Of a stretch of 64,000 nt of DNA, positions 11,246 to 21,600 are shown one piece after another. A model generated the notes under the pieces. That model was not told the origin of the DNA. It searched no databases and worked only from the letters and a program-made list of their open reading frames with translations. Location: contig NC_092203.1 of NCBI RefSeq assembly GCF_043641665.1, positions 3,348,001 through 3,412,000 on the forward strand, written 5' to 3'. The position numbers and the translations under genes are program-made. This stretch comes from Enoplosus armatus (lineage: Eukaryota > Chordata > Actinopteri > Centrarchiformes > Enoplosidae). Position 1 is the stretch's first letter; each line of letters begins with the position of its first letter.

Positions 11246-12945
11246 ATGACTGTAAGTACTATCTCTTCTGAACTTCAGCCTTTCCTGAAATGTTACATGA
11301 AAGAATTGTGGTGTGTAGTTACACTGCAGGTCTGTTGACTTAACCAGATGCACAGGGACTGTAATGAAGTTGTCACAGAGCAGAAATGGCTCTGTTAAGA
11401 TACATGTGTAATGGAAACGTAACGCAGCAATAAGTCTGATCATTAAACTAAAGAACAAAACAATTAGTGCCACATTTTGTGAAGTATAACTAAGGCTGTT
11501 GTTAAGACTTTTTAACAATGTGACAGAGATTTCTGTGTCAGCTCGTATTTGCTCTCATCCCACCAGGAGACCTTTGAAAAAGCAGTAAAGGAGGCGACTG
11601 TACTCAAAAAACGACCAAACTATGACGAAATTGGTGAACTATATGGTCTGTATAAGCAAGTCATAGTTGGCAATATTAATATAGGTGAGTCACTGCAGTG
11701 CAACCTCTTCGTAAAGGCTTTTTAACATTGTAGAATTCATATGGAGACACTAAAAAAGACTGGAACTTTACCGGTACATGCAGTAGGGTAGGGCTGAGAA
11801 ACAATGCGGTCTGACAGGTTGTGTCACTCTGTGAATGATGCTAAAACTGATTCGCTTACAAAGCTGTTAATGTTCTTTTTGCAGTCTTATGGAAGAAACA
11901 TTGTGTGCATATGACAAAAGTACTACTGTACTATTACTATAATATTCACATGTAGGATTTTAAAGCCCCTGAAAACTTTCAGAAAGTGCCAGATCTTCAG
12001 TGTTTCTCTGTAACATCAAATGACCAAATCTGTTCCATCGCTCATAGTCAGCGGTGGAATGTAACTAAGTACTGTACTTGTGTACACATTTGAGGTTCTT
12101 GTACTTGTACCATTTTATGCTACTCCACTAAGTTTCAGTGATAAATATTGTAGTTTTTACTCCACTACATTTTTTGACAGCTTTAGTTGTGAGTTACTTA
12201 GCTCCACCATGGCCTAATACAAAAGTAAACAGCTGCTTACATATGAATGCATCAGTAATAATAATCATAATAATAATAATATAATATGTACTAGCCAGGA
12301 TTTTAAAAATACTGAGGTCACGAGTAAATGGTTTTATGTTTTTAATGACTTGTATTTTATCTATCAAGGTAAAGGGTTCAATTATTTTGTGTTGTATGTT
12401 TTTACTTTACGACAACTTTTATTTCCCAGCGTTAAGGTCTAAATGTGCTGTATCAAGTGTTTGTTGTTTGGCTTGACAGTTTGTATCAGAACTAATGACT
12501 AAAAATACTTATTTTGCCTGTTGCAAAGCCCAGTTAGTGATGGTTGCTTTCACATCCACAGAGCGTCCAGGGATATTTGACCTCGCTGGACGAGGAAAAT
12601 GGGATGCGTGGAATTCAAGGAAAGGTAAGATTTATAGAACTTAAATACAAAAAATCAACTAAGGACAGTTACATGAATGACTATATGTAAACCGTAAAAC
12701 TGGTGTGTCTAAAAAATGTGGTTTTAGGGAAGATTATTCTTCAACAAAGCCAAATTTGAAGCTGGTTCTGTCAGATTTTTACCTTTACATGGATGAACAA
12801 GAGTTTTTCCTGCAAAAACCAAGTTTGCTTTTTTTCCGTTTCTAAACCAACAGGTGTAGCCAAAGATGAAGCAATGGCCCTCTACGTTGATGTGGTGGAG
12901 AGGCTTAAGGCAAAATATGGATTGGAATCCGTTTCTCACGAATGA
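11246..12945 (+). CDS. dbi: Acyl-CoA-binding protein (diazepam-binding inhibitor), four exons
   Basis: Small cytosolic four-helix protein that binds medium- to long-chain acyl-CoA esters. Exons 11246-11251, 11567-11684, 12562-12624 and 12854-12945 join in frame to 92 aa. Exon 1 encodes only Met-Thr before a GTAAGT donor, a tiny first coding exon as I recall for this family. Ligand-binding residues are in place: Y28 and K32 in YGLYKQ, K54 in GKWDAW, and Y73 in ALYVD. The usual VGD-IN/CN turn is VGNIN, and the C-terminus runs six residues past the usual KYG(I/L) end (ESVSHE). The YGLYKQ and GNINI wording also resembles ACBD7, so the choice of dbi rests mainly on the steap3-sctr-cfap221 neighbourhood. 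Confidence 0.92.
12048..12235. repeat. Dispersed teleost repeat in dbi intron 2
   Basis: Contains 'ggtggaatgtaactaagtac', 'cattttatgctactccacta' and 'tttttactccactaca', the proximal part of the family whose distal part opens the window. A short piece ('taattaagtacatttactca') is also at about 31150-31175. Confidence 0.7.
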
Positions 12946-13364
12946 TGCTGTATTTTCAGTGCCAAGTCTCCCATTTTCTTCTCAATAAAATCTACAAATT
13001 GGAGGACATCATTCACAACTGATTTTTTTTTAATACCGGTAGCTTTAATTGGTATTGGTTTTAATGGATCTTGCTAGATTCCTTCTGTCCTTTGCCAAAG
13101 TTTAAATATCTTGACATCAATAAACTTTTTATCTGTGACATTTGAACATGAACCAATCACTGCCACATTCATTTTGAGACATTAGTATACATTCTACAAA
13201 CAAGTAAGCCTGGCAACTTCCTAACCTGGCCTCTACAGTGCATTTTACATCCTTATGCCATCGAACAAATCCAATAGTAGTAGTAGTAGTGGCTGTCCGC
13301 TCTAAGCCAGGATCCATTATGTATCGACGAGGAGAGTGAGGAAATGGGCTGATCCCAACTTGAA
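12946..13364. other. Convergent 3' ends of dbi (+) and the GPCR gene (-)
   Basis: dbi has AATAAA at 12984-12989 and a second at 13119-13124. On the minus strand, ATTAAA hexamers lie at 13044-13049 and 13028-13033, usable by the GPCR gene, so the two transcripts may overlap at their 3' ends. TMEM37, which I recall between these genes in mammals, is not seen. Confidence 0.55.
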
Positions 13365-16300
13365 TCACATCTCCACAGTGTCAGCGGGGAGTCCACTGGC
13401 TGTTGGGCTGCCAGGAGAGCAGGGCAGCAGGGAGACCTGTGTGTGAGGAGACCCGCTGTGGCTGATGGAGCCGTGATGCCGCCTGGGCTGCCTGGGGAGG
13501 TGCTGAGTCAGCCTCCACCTCCTCCACCTCCTCTGAAACTCATGCTGCACCTGGAAATGCACGCATCATAGATCCCCAATTTGCTCCGCACTTCCAAACT
13601 TAACTTTGGAGCGATAAGTTAAGGCTCTAATTGGCGAACCGGTTCTTACCTCTCCGTTCATGAAGCAGTAGAGCACAGCGACCACAAAGCCCTTCGAGAT
13701 GTTAAGAGAGAAAAGGCAGTGTCATTTTATTTGTCATTATTGGATGTTCTGTGTCTCTCATACATACACCTAATTTACCTGTGTGGATGACAGCGCCAGC
13801 TCTGCAAAGGTCCATATCTTAAACACCGAGCTGCTGACTTCAACGGGCAAGAAAACAAACAGGATGAAATGCAGACCAAACAGAGCCACCAGAAAAAATG
13901 TGGATTTGATGAGCTTCCTGGTGAAAGAAAAAGGAAAGTAGTTTTACCAGCTGTCCCAATGCTTTTTTCATACATCAGATATACAGTGTGACAATACCAC
14001 AGTGTGGTCACTACTCACTTATACTGGCCGAATTCATTCCTCTGTGCATCTGGCATCCTGAGTTTGCTGACCAGTATCCTCAAAATGCCCAAGAAAAAGA
14101 TGAGATTCACCTGAAATGATTAAAACGTGTGAACACTGTTGTTGTTATTTTGTAATGCAAATAGTTGGGAAATAAGCCGATTTGATTTCTTGGCAAGAAC
14201 TAGATGAGAAGATTGACACCACTTGCATATTTGTACGCTAAATATGAAGCTAGCACCAGCAGCCGGTTAGCTTAGCGTTGCATAAAGACTGAAAACAGGG
14301 AAATGGTTAGATTGGTTCTGTCCAAAGGTAAAATCATCTGCCTACCAGCCCCAAAGCTCATTAATTAATACGTTATATCTTGTTTGTTTAAACCGAACAA
14401 AAACGACTAATTATGGAAAATAATCCGGTCTGAGCTTTAGGGTTGATGGAAAGCTTTTCGTCTTTTGACAAAGCCAGGCTAGCTGTTTCCCCCTGCTTCC
14501 AGTCTTTATGCTAAGCTAAGCTACCCAGCTGCTGGCTGGAGCATCACATTCAATGAACAAACAAACATGAGAGTGGTATCAATCTTCTCATCTAACTCTT
14601 GGCAAGAAGGTGCATAGGTGTATTTTTTTGAAATCATGTTTTAAAAAAGAATGACATTTCGGTAAAAGAGAAAACGTTTTTTACAGATATAGTCAGAAGA
14701 ACTGGCACTCGGAGTATCCACCAAATCCATTCATGTCTCCTCGTCTCCCAACAGCTTTGGTAATGAAATAAGAAATCATTTTAAAATCATAAACTTTGCT
14801 GATCTCATAACTATATGAATGAGTGAAACAGATGTTTAACCCCCTTACCCTTCGTCTTCATAAAGATACTTGGCACACCCCCAGGAGACAATAACAACCA
14901 ATGGTAAACCTGCGTGATGAAATGAATCTTGGTTAAATCTAAAAAGGCACAGAGTGAGTATTTGCTATATTTGAGCTGTGGATATGTGTTTGAGTGCAAA
15001 GCAAAGGGAATGGGGAAAGGTGCGCTTGGTTTTTGTTAACACGCCTCCCTACCCCAGCTTAGGACGATGTACCAGGCGAGGTGTTTCTTAAGGGAGAAGA
15101 AGGAGCGGCTCACCAGGGTGAACAGGAAGTGACCCTCCACCAGCAGCCAGCTGTAGTTTGCCAGGATGGAGTAGTTGGAAAACATCAGCACCACCTTACA
15201 TGGCACCTGTCGCACAGGGAAGAAGGTGTGTTAATCAGACACTCCTATGTCAAAAACCTTTCTGAAGGAAGTCAAAAAGTAGCTTTTTGTTGATTCCTAA
15301 TGAAGTTAACCAGCACCTTCTTGTGGCACAACATACTTTTTACTGCATCAAACATTCAGCTAACTCGGGAAGATTTTTCTGCTTTTACGTAGAAGCATAT
15401 TTCCCAAACACATCATTGTGTTGTTGTCATTAAGAGAACACCCATCCAGCCTCCCTCTACATCTTCTTTCTGGGTCGTAGGTGAGACCATGACTGCTTTA
15501 GTTCACCAGCTGGGTCTTTTTCACAAGGAGCAAATGTACAATGTTTATATGTAGCAGATTAAAGTGAGTCTCTGAGTATCAGCTGCTCATGTCAAAGTGG
15601 AAGAGGTTGACAAGAAAGCGTCTATCCATCCATACCGGGTAGTCGTCACAGTGATAGAGCTCTTCATTAGTAAACAGCAGAGAGTCTCTGATGAAGATGA
15701 AGATGGCTCTCAGGATGAAGGAGATAAATAGCTGGATGTGAATGTAGTTTCTGGTACAGTGCAGCTTTCTGAGGAAATATTCACAGGTTACGGTTGTTGC
15801 ATAATTCTTCAGTTTTATGGGCAGGTTCAACCATAATTCCATCTACATCCGTGATAGGTAATGCATTTCACAAAAGGAGAGAGAAAAGGATAAGAAAGAA
15901 TGTTTCTCACCTAAACAGACAGAATATGGTGATGGCGATGGTGAGGGAGATGAGAGAGAGAGTGTATCCGGCTGTGTACATGGTCTTCACGTAGGAGAAA
16001 TACAAATGGGAATCTGAGGGCTGAACAAGGGGAAGAGAGCATCACTTTATCACCTCCAAAACAGTACGATTTGACACTATAGCTAACTCTAACAAACGTT
16101 GAAACAGCCTGTTTTAGTTGATGCTAAGTTGCAGACAGCATTTTCCAGGATCTTGAGCATTTAAGACAGAAACTTAGCCTGAAGTGAGTGCAGTCCATTG
16201 GGCACAGAGACAGCACATATTATATTATATTATATTATTGTAATAAATAATATAATATAAGTGTCTTGGGTAACATAACTTCTACTTGACTTCTGCTTTA

Positions 16301-17583
16301 TATTTGATAAACTACACATGCTGCATGCATATTGGTTACCACTGACCACTTCTCCAAAAAAGTGGAGTGTCTCATTGAAAGTGTAGCCACATGCATCCTC
16401 ATGTGGGACGAGCGGGTCCGTCCAGCCATCGGCAGTGCAGTTGCGATGCACTTTACCTGCAAAATACCAATAAAGTCCTACATCTGTTACTGTTCTCTGA
16501 GCGTGCATTTGAGCCAAAAATAAATATATCCGGGGAAATGATGAGGATGTTTGTCCTTTGGATTTATTGGACAGTAAAAAGCTGCAAAACTATTACTTTC
16601 TCTCTTCTGGCGCTTCAATAAACCTCTGGTCCTTCAGATAAATGATTATGAAATCTGTCATCTTCACCTCCCAACGTAAATGTAGCACTCCAATGTGTTA
16701 CCCGGTGTCTCTATGTACACAAGCATTTTATGTTTGCATACATAATGGCCTTCTGTTTGTAAATGTGTGTGCATGTGTAGTATCTCACCTTCTGAACTGA
16801 AAAACTCTGGACATGGTTGAGAGACAGTCTCCCCAAGAGAAGCAGGTGGCCAGCAGTTCAGGTAATCCCACATTCCCTTACAGTGTACGCTGATGTTGTT
16901 TTCTTAAGAGATGGAGCAGAAATTGTACCTTTTTATTTATCTTATTTGGTGGGATTCAATACAAAACGGTCAATAACAAATAGAAACTATGCATTTGATT
17001 TGATGTTTTAATTGCAGGATAAACACTGCAAAACCACCAGGTGGATTAATCTTGATCTTCAATATAAAGTGCATTCTGATTCTGATTCTTTGTGCCTGTG
17101 GATCTCAGAGTGCATTATGTTATGTGACCACTAGGTGTCACTAAAACATTGCATCAAATCTGTGGGTTAAAAAGACTTCAAAGATTTCATTCATTTCAGA
17201 GATCACTAACATTTTTTTCAATGGAAATTTTCACCGAGCAACAATCTTGATTTATTCAATATATTTTTTAGTATGAGTATAAGATAACACAACAGGTCTA
17301 AAATACACAATATAGAAACTGTATTAACTCACCTGTTGCTTTGTGTGACTTTAAAAGCAGCAGGTCTTTCTTGCATCTTTCCTCCTCTTTCACAAGAGTA
17401 ACATGAGGATGACACCCCGATGCCGATTTCACCTGTAAGTAAGGACACAATAATGCACTTGTTCCTTAAGATTTTTTCATAGAGTCAAATCAAACGTGCA
17501 TATTGTTTTATCACCTGGGGTAACAGTAGCACTCCAATAAGTCCAGCTTTTTTCATTGTGTCAGACAGGTTCCTTGTTTTCAT
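13365..17583 (-). CDS. sctr: Secretin-family (class B1) peptide hormone GPCR at the sctr locus, 13 exons
   Basis: Plasma-membrane Gs-type peptide receptor. Minus-strand coding exons in transcript order: 17583-17515, 17432-17333, 16902-16789, 16456-16347, 16020-15911, 15768-15636, 15206-15053, 14909-14849, 14754-14685, 14110-14019, 13917-13779, 13691-13650, 13550-13365. All phases agree, giving 459 aa. The first exon supplies a short leader. The extracellular hormone-binding domain (about 25-130) has the class B cysteines, [24 protein letters not shown] and DACG, with Asn-glycosylation sequons. Seven helices follow (about 140-395), including [24 protein letters not shown] and [12 protein letters not shown]. 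Odd points: the TM4 GWG motif is SWG (262-264), and the TM6 PLFG motif is ALFG (349-352). SCTR is favoured by locus; some segments (CPEFF, SWGLP, YLYEDEGCW) also resemble GHRH/PRP receptors. The GTCAGT donor after exon 4 is acceptable but weak. Confidence 0.88.
14161..14632. repeat. Full-length palindromic MITE-like element in GPCR intron
   Basis: About 470 bp between exons 9 and 10 of the receptor. The left arm (tttcttggcaagaactagat, 'gccggttagcttagc', 'ataaagactgaaaacaggg') is repeated in reverse complement on the right ('cccctgcttccagtctttat', 'ctaagctaagctac', 'ctcatctaactcttggcaag'). No coding capacity. The same family occurs at 5466-5563, 57221-57763 and 62233-62458. Confidence 0.8.
16217..16260. 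repeat. AT-rich inverted repeat
   Basis: Runs of TATTA on the left are mirrored by AATAATATAATATAA on the right, forming a near-perfect hairpin in the intron before receptor exon 5. Confidence 0.8.
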
Positions 17584-18676
17584 CAAGATAGGTGCCTACG
17601 TCCAAACCTCAAGCCGCATATCTGATAAGAATGAAAAGCAAGCATCCTGCCATGCAGCCCATATATGAGGTCTGAAAATCAAACATAGGCCTGACTGTCG
17701 ATAATTATGCATAGTGTTCTTCAGGACAATCTGATAAGAGATTATCAAGGTAGCTATAATACAATTGAAACTTCCTTTCAGGACTATCAAAATAATGTCT
17801 TTATTCACGGGCACACGTAAAATCATTATATATATTAGTATAATTTGTAACAGAGCTAATGTAAATGAAAGTGTTAATTCACATAATATGTTTTCACTGT
17901 ATATATTCAAATGAATAATAGCAAGCAATATACACCACAGTATGTTTGTCGTCTAGGCTTTTATTTTGAAAGTGGAATGACTAGCTTCTGGTTTTATTTT
18001 AGTACGTTTGACGCAGTTTAATGGCGCTAACAGCCAACAAATCGTATTCACCCACAGGATGTTGGTCCCGCCCCTTCAGAGCACGAGCGTCGCTATGGCA
18101 ACAACAGTGTTTGATAGTGGGGTCCTTTCCATCAACAGCAAGAGACGGTGTCTAAACGAAGTGCTACTGGTACGAAAATAGATGGAATATGGCTGTTTTA
18201 GCTGAATAACTAAATGCAACCCAGTCTAAAACTTAAGTAAGTTCTGAAGTTCCGTTGTTCAAGAGGTTTTTCATGAGAAGCTGATAAAAGTTTTGCTATG
18301 AAGCCTCAAATTAAGTTCACGCTACTTAGGGTAAATTAAGCTAGCTAACAATGGCTGAGTTTGCTAGTGTTAGCCTCCCTGCTAACGTTCTACGCACTTT
18401 GTTTTAGGTTTGTCACACGTCCAATAAATATAGCCTACTGTCAATATTATAAAGAGACTATGCTATATTTTAAATTATAATAATATAATAACTTCACTGA
18501 ATTAACTCACACATGAAAATACCTGTTGTCCCTCCAAGCCTTTCCTTTTTGTATTCAGACAATAAATTCACCAGTTTACCAACATACTGTTTCCCAACAC
18601 ACTTTTGTCTCCTTGACTGTCCTCCAGCCTCCTGTCATTTCTCTCATGAGGAGCCAGAGCTGAATCTCTTTCCAGA
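17584..18676. promoter_or_regulatory. Shared divergent upstream region of the GPCR and cfap221
   Basis: The start codons are 1.09 kb apart on opposite strands. The part at 18040-18110 holds a CCCGCCCC GC-box (18067-18074) and an X-box (18089-18102). A probable non-coding first exon of cfap221 follows, ending at a weak donor at 18170 or 18148. Acceptors for the next exon are at 18627 (CTCCAG) or, better, 18675 (TTTCCAG). No TATA box is evident for either gene. Confidence 0.6.
18089..18102 (-). promoter_or_regulatory. RFX X-box motif
   Basis: The minus strand reads GTTGCC-AT-AGCGAC, which fits the X-box consensus RYYNYY-N(1-3)-RRNRAC at every position. RFX factors (with FOXJ1) drive motile-cilia genes; cfap221 begins just downstream. 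Confidence 0.75.
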
Positions 18677-21600
18677 ATGGAGGTGGCCCACTCTGCCCCG
18701 CACGTACTCTCAGAGCCCCTCAGGAGGGGGACTCCTCTGCCTCTGAGCCAGCTGGTGGAGGAGAGCAGGAGCAGAGCCGACGTTCCCAATCACCTACTGG
18801 AATCTAGTACATATTAAGCACGACCACTGATACCCTCTGATAGGGTGCATTAATACTGTATTTGTACTGCCAGCAATGATACCAAGTATTTAACCTTACA
18901 GTAACAAGCAACATATATACTTTGGCAACCAATCTATGTGTGATAACGGCAGAATATCCAGTTGTTTTGGGTTGGTTAAGCCATCTTGTAACCATCAAAC
19001 TAGCTGACATTCAAGCCTGCATTCAAACAGTTTTCTGTTATGCAAAAAATCGTATTGCATTTCAGTAATTGTTTTTTTTTTCCCTTATAGAAAGCTATGC
19101 CAAACTGAAAAGCAACAGCGTGATCCAAGCAGAGCCCCCAGTGCTTCACTTCAGTGGGCTTGAGCTGGGAAAGGATTACATAAAGATCCTGGTGAGGAAA
19201 ATACTGCTGAACTTTTTACCATTCATTTTTCACTGTCTCATTCACAGGCTACATTGGACAGCTAATTTACTTATTGTGAGTTATTTTAAAAAGTATTGTT
19301 ATAGTAGTAAGTCATTCCTTTATGACCACAAGTGCTTGGTGAAAAAGAAAGACCAGACAATAGGTACAGAAAACACAGTATAATACAATACAATGAATAC
19401 AGGACAAATACACGTTTATGTTAGGATGTACATAGCCTGCCTTGCAACGTGACACACGTAATAGCATGCCCTGTAAATAAGAAGCAGAACCAACACTCTG
19501 CTTTGTCTTGGCTCAAGGTGGGCTACATATAAAAGCTGAGCGGCCATGTTGTGTCTACACAGTCTAGCTGTCCTCAGTCTCCTCAGAGAACATTGGCTGA
19601 TTCATCTGCTGTTCTTTTGATTTGACGAGAGATGTGGGTCACTTGTTTCCTTATGAAGACACTGACAGAGATAGTCCATGTGATGAGGCCTCGGTACTGT
19701 AGTGCCATCAGCAAACGTGACGATTACCCTGATATATGGTTGGTGTCCAAGGTTAGATGTTCACCAGGGTCTGCTGTATCATTGTGTCCCTCTCAAGATG
19801 TGGTGGATGTTGGATGCATTCACAGTACCTTTTATCATCAGTTTATGAGCATCATATCTACGTGTCTGAAGCACTTGGTGGTTGTGATGTGTGAAAAAAC
19901 ACTTTCGGGCCAAACTTTGGGCACCCACCAAAAGCAAGTTTGTATTAAAAACATTGCAGTGAAGTATTAAAATAATTGTAAAAATCCTACCCCATCATAA
20001 ATTCCTCTCATTTGGTTTCCATCGAGGATAAATTTGATTTAATTGAATGGGCACTAATTTCACCCCCTATATGCGTGATGAAGCACTGACTGGATGTAAG
20101 CAGCAAGAATATGGAGATGGTTTTCTCAAGTGCACATGATTGGATGGAAATGAATTATTCTTTTCTCTCCTCTTCCTCTCCCTCAGAAACTAATCAACAT
20201 CTCATCTGAAGTAATGAATATTCATATTATCCCCACCCAAACCAAGCACTTCCAAACAACTTACACCAAAAAGGTATTTTTTTTCCCCAATTACAAATTA
20301 CTGACCTGGATATAATATTACGACTCTACTTGTCCGTTAGCGCAATCGGTGTTGTTTCTGATGATTCAACCTTCTTCCATCTGTTTTCTCTCAAGTATCG
20401 ACTCATCCCAGGTCTTGCCTACACACTGAGGGTCAGATTCTTTCCCGACGAATGGCGGTACTTCTATGACTGCGTGCGGGTTCACTGCAAGGTTAGGATC
20501 CAGCAGCTTGTACACCACTGTGGTCGCTGTCGCTGTGCTGCTGTTTGTTTTACACTTAAATCTATAGGCTCTCAGTGGAAGCTGATGATTCTCAGAGGAC
20601 TTTACATTGACATTAACAATTACTGGAAAGACACAACTACCCAGTAAAGCTAACTCGTGTAACATACAGTCTCAGCAAACAGTCAAACAACCATGAAGAA
20701 CAATTCCCAGTTGTTTATCTCTTTTGATGATACGTTCACATGTTTACCGTGAGACCTCTCTTATTTCTGTTCTTCTTCTTTCACCCTTTCCATATCTTGT
20801 CTCTCATGTTTTCTCCCTGTCTTTTTCATTCAACCCACCTACACCCGTTCTAAGGGGGAGGAGAACCTGTTAATTCCAGTTCATGCTTACCCTGTCATTG
20901 ATGACCTGCGCATCCCTCCTCATATCGACCTATCATCCGTACCACTTGGACAAAGGTGTGTGTGTATACCGTACAGCATGTGTGTTGGGATCTTCAATGG
21001 GCTGTTTTTTGACCCCCCGTCAAAGAGACAGGCAGGCCCTCGGGTTTGCCTGTCTCTTTGTATTCTTCCATACAACTAGCCATGCTTCCATTCACCCGAT
21101 GGTGTCAAATCATAAAAGAATAATCTCATGTCTTTTTTTATTCTCCAACCTGTCTCCAGTGTTTGCCATGCTATTCCTCTGAGATGCAGCTGCCCCATTG
21201 ACTTTGAGTTTCAGGTGTATGTTATTCAGCCCAATGAGGCCTTCTCCATCCACCCCCTTACAGGTATGGCCTAGTGAAATCATTTAAACATCAAAAATGG
21301 TGTGCAGCCAACCTTTTCATTGCAGTGATTTTTATTTTTGTCTTAGAGATAACATGCTGCATTATTTTTTACTCCTTACTTAACTGTGATGGGTTACAGG
21401 ATGTACCTTTAAGGTAAAATGGATGAATGAAGTTGTTTATTCCATTGATAGTTCTCATTTAGCCGACCAGATTAAGAACATAAACCATTGGGAGAGCAGG
21501 TGTGCTGCGTTTCCTCAAAACCTTGTGTATTAAACAAGTCACCACAGAACTTGAAGGATGCCTCCAGTTTCCACACATGGACACTAAGCAGTATTCTCAG

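Noticed and set aside
16861..16902. Acceptor for receptor exon 3 at the nearer TAAG
   Set aside because: It would break the frame; only the acceptor CTTAAG at 16903-16908 keeps phase and supplies the CKGMWD cysteine.
19632..19970. 112-codon ORF in a cfap221 intron
   Set aside because: The flanking cfap221 exons join in phase without it, and no similarity is recognised.
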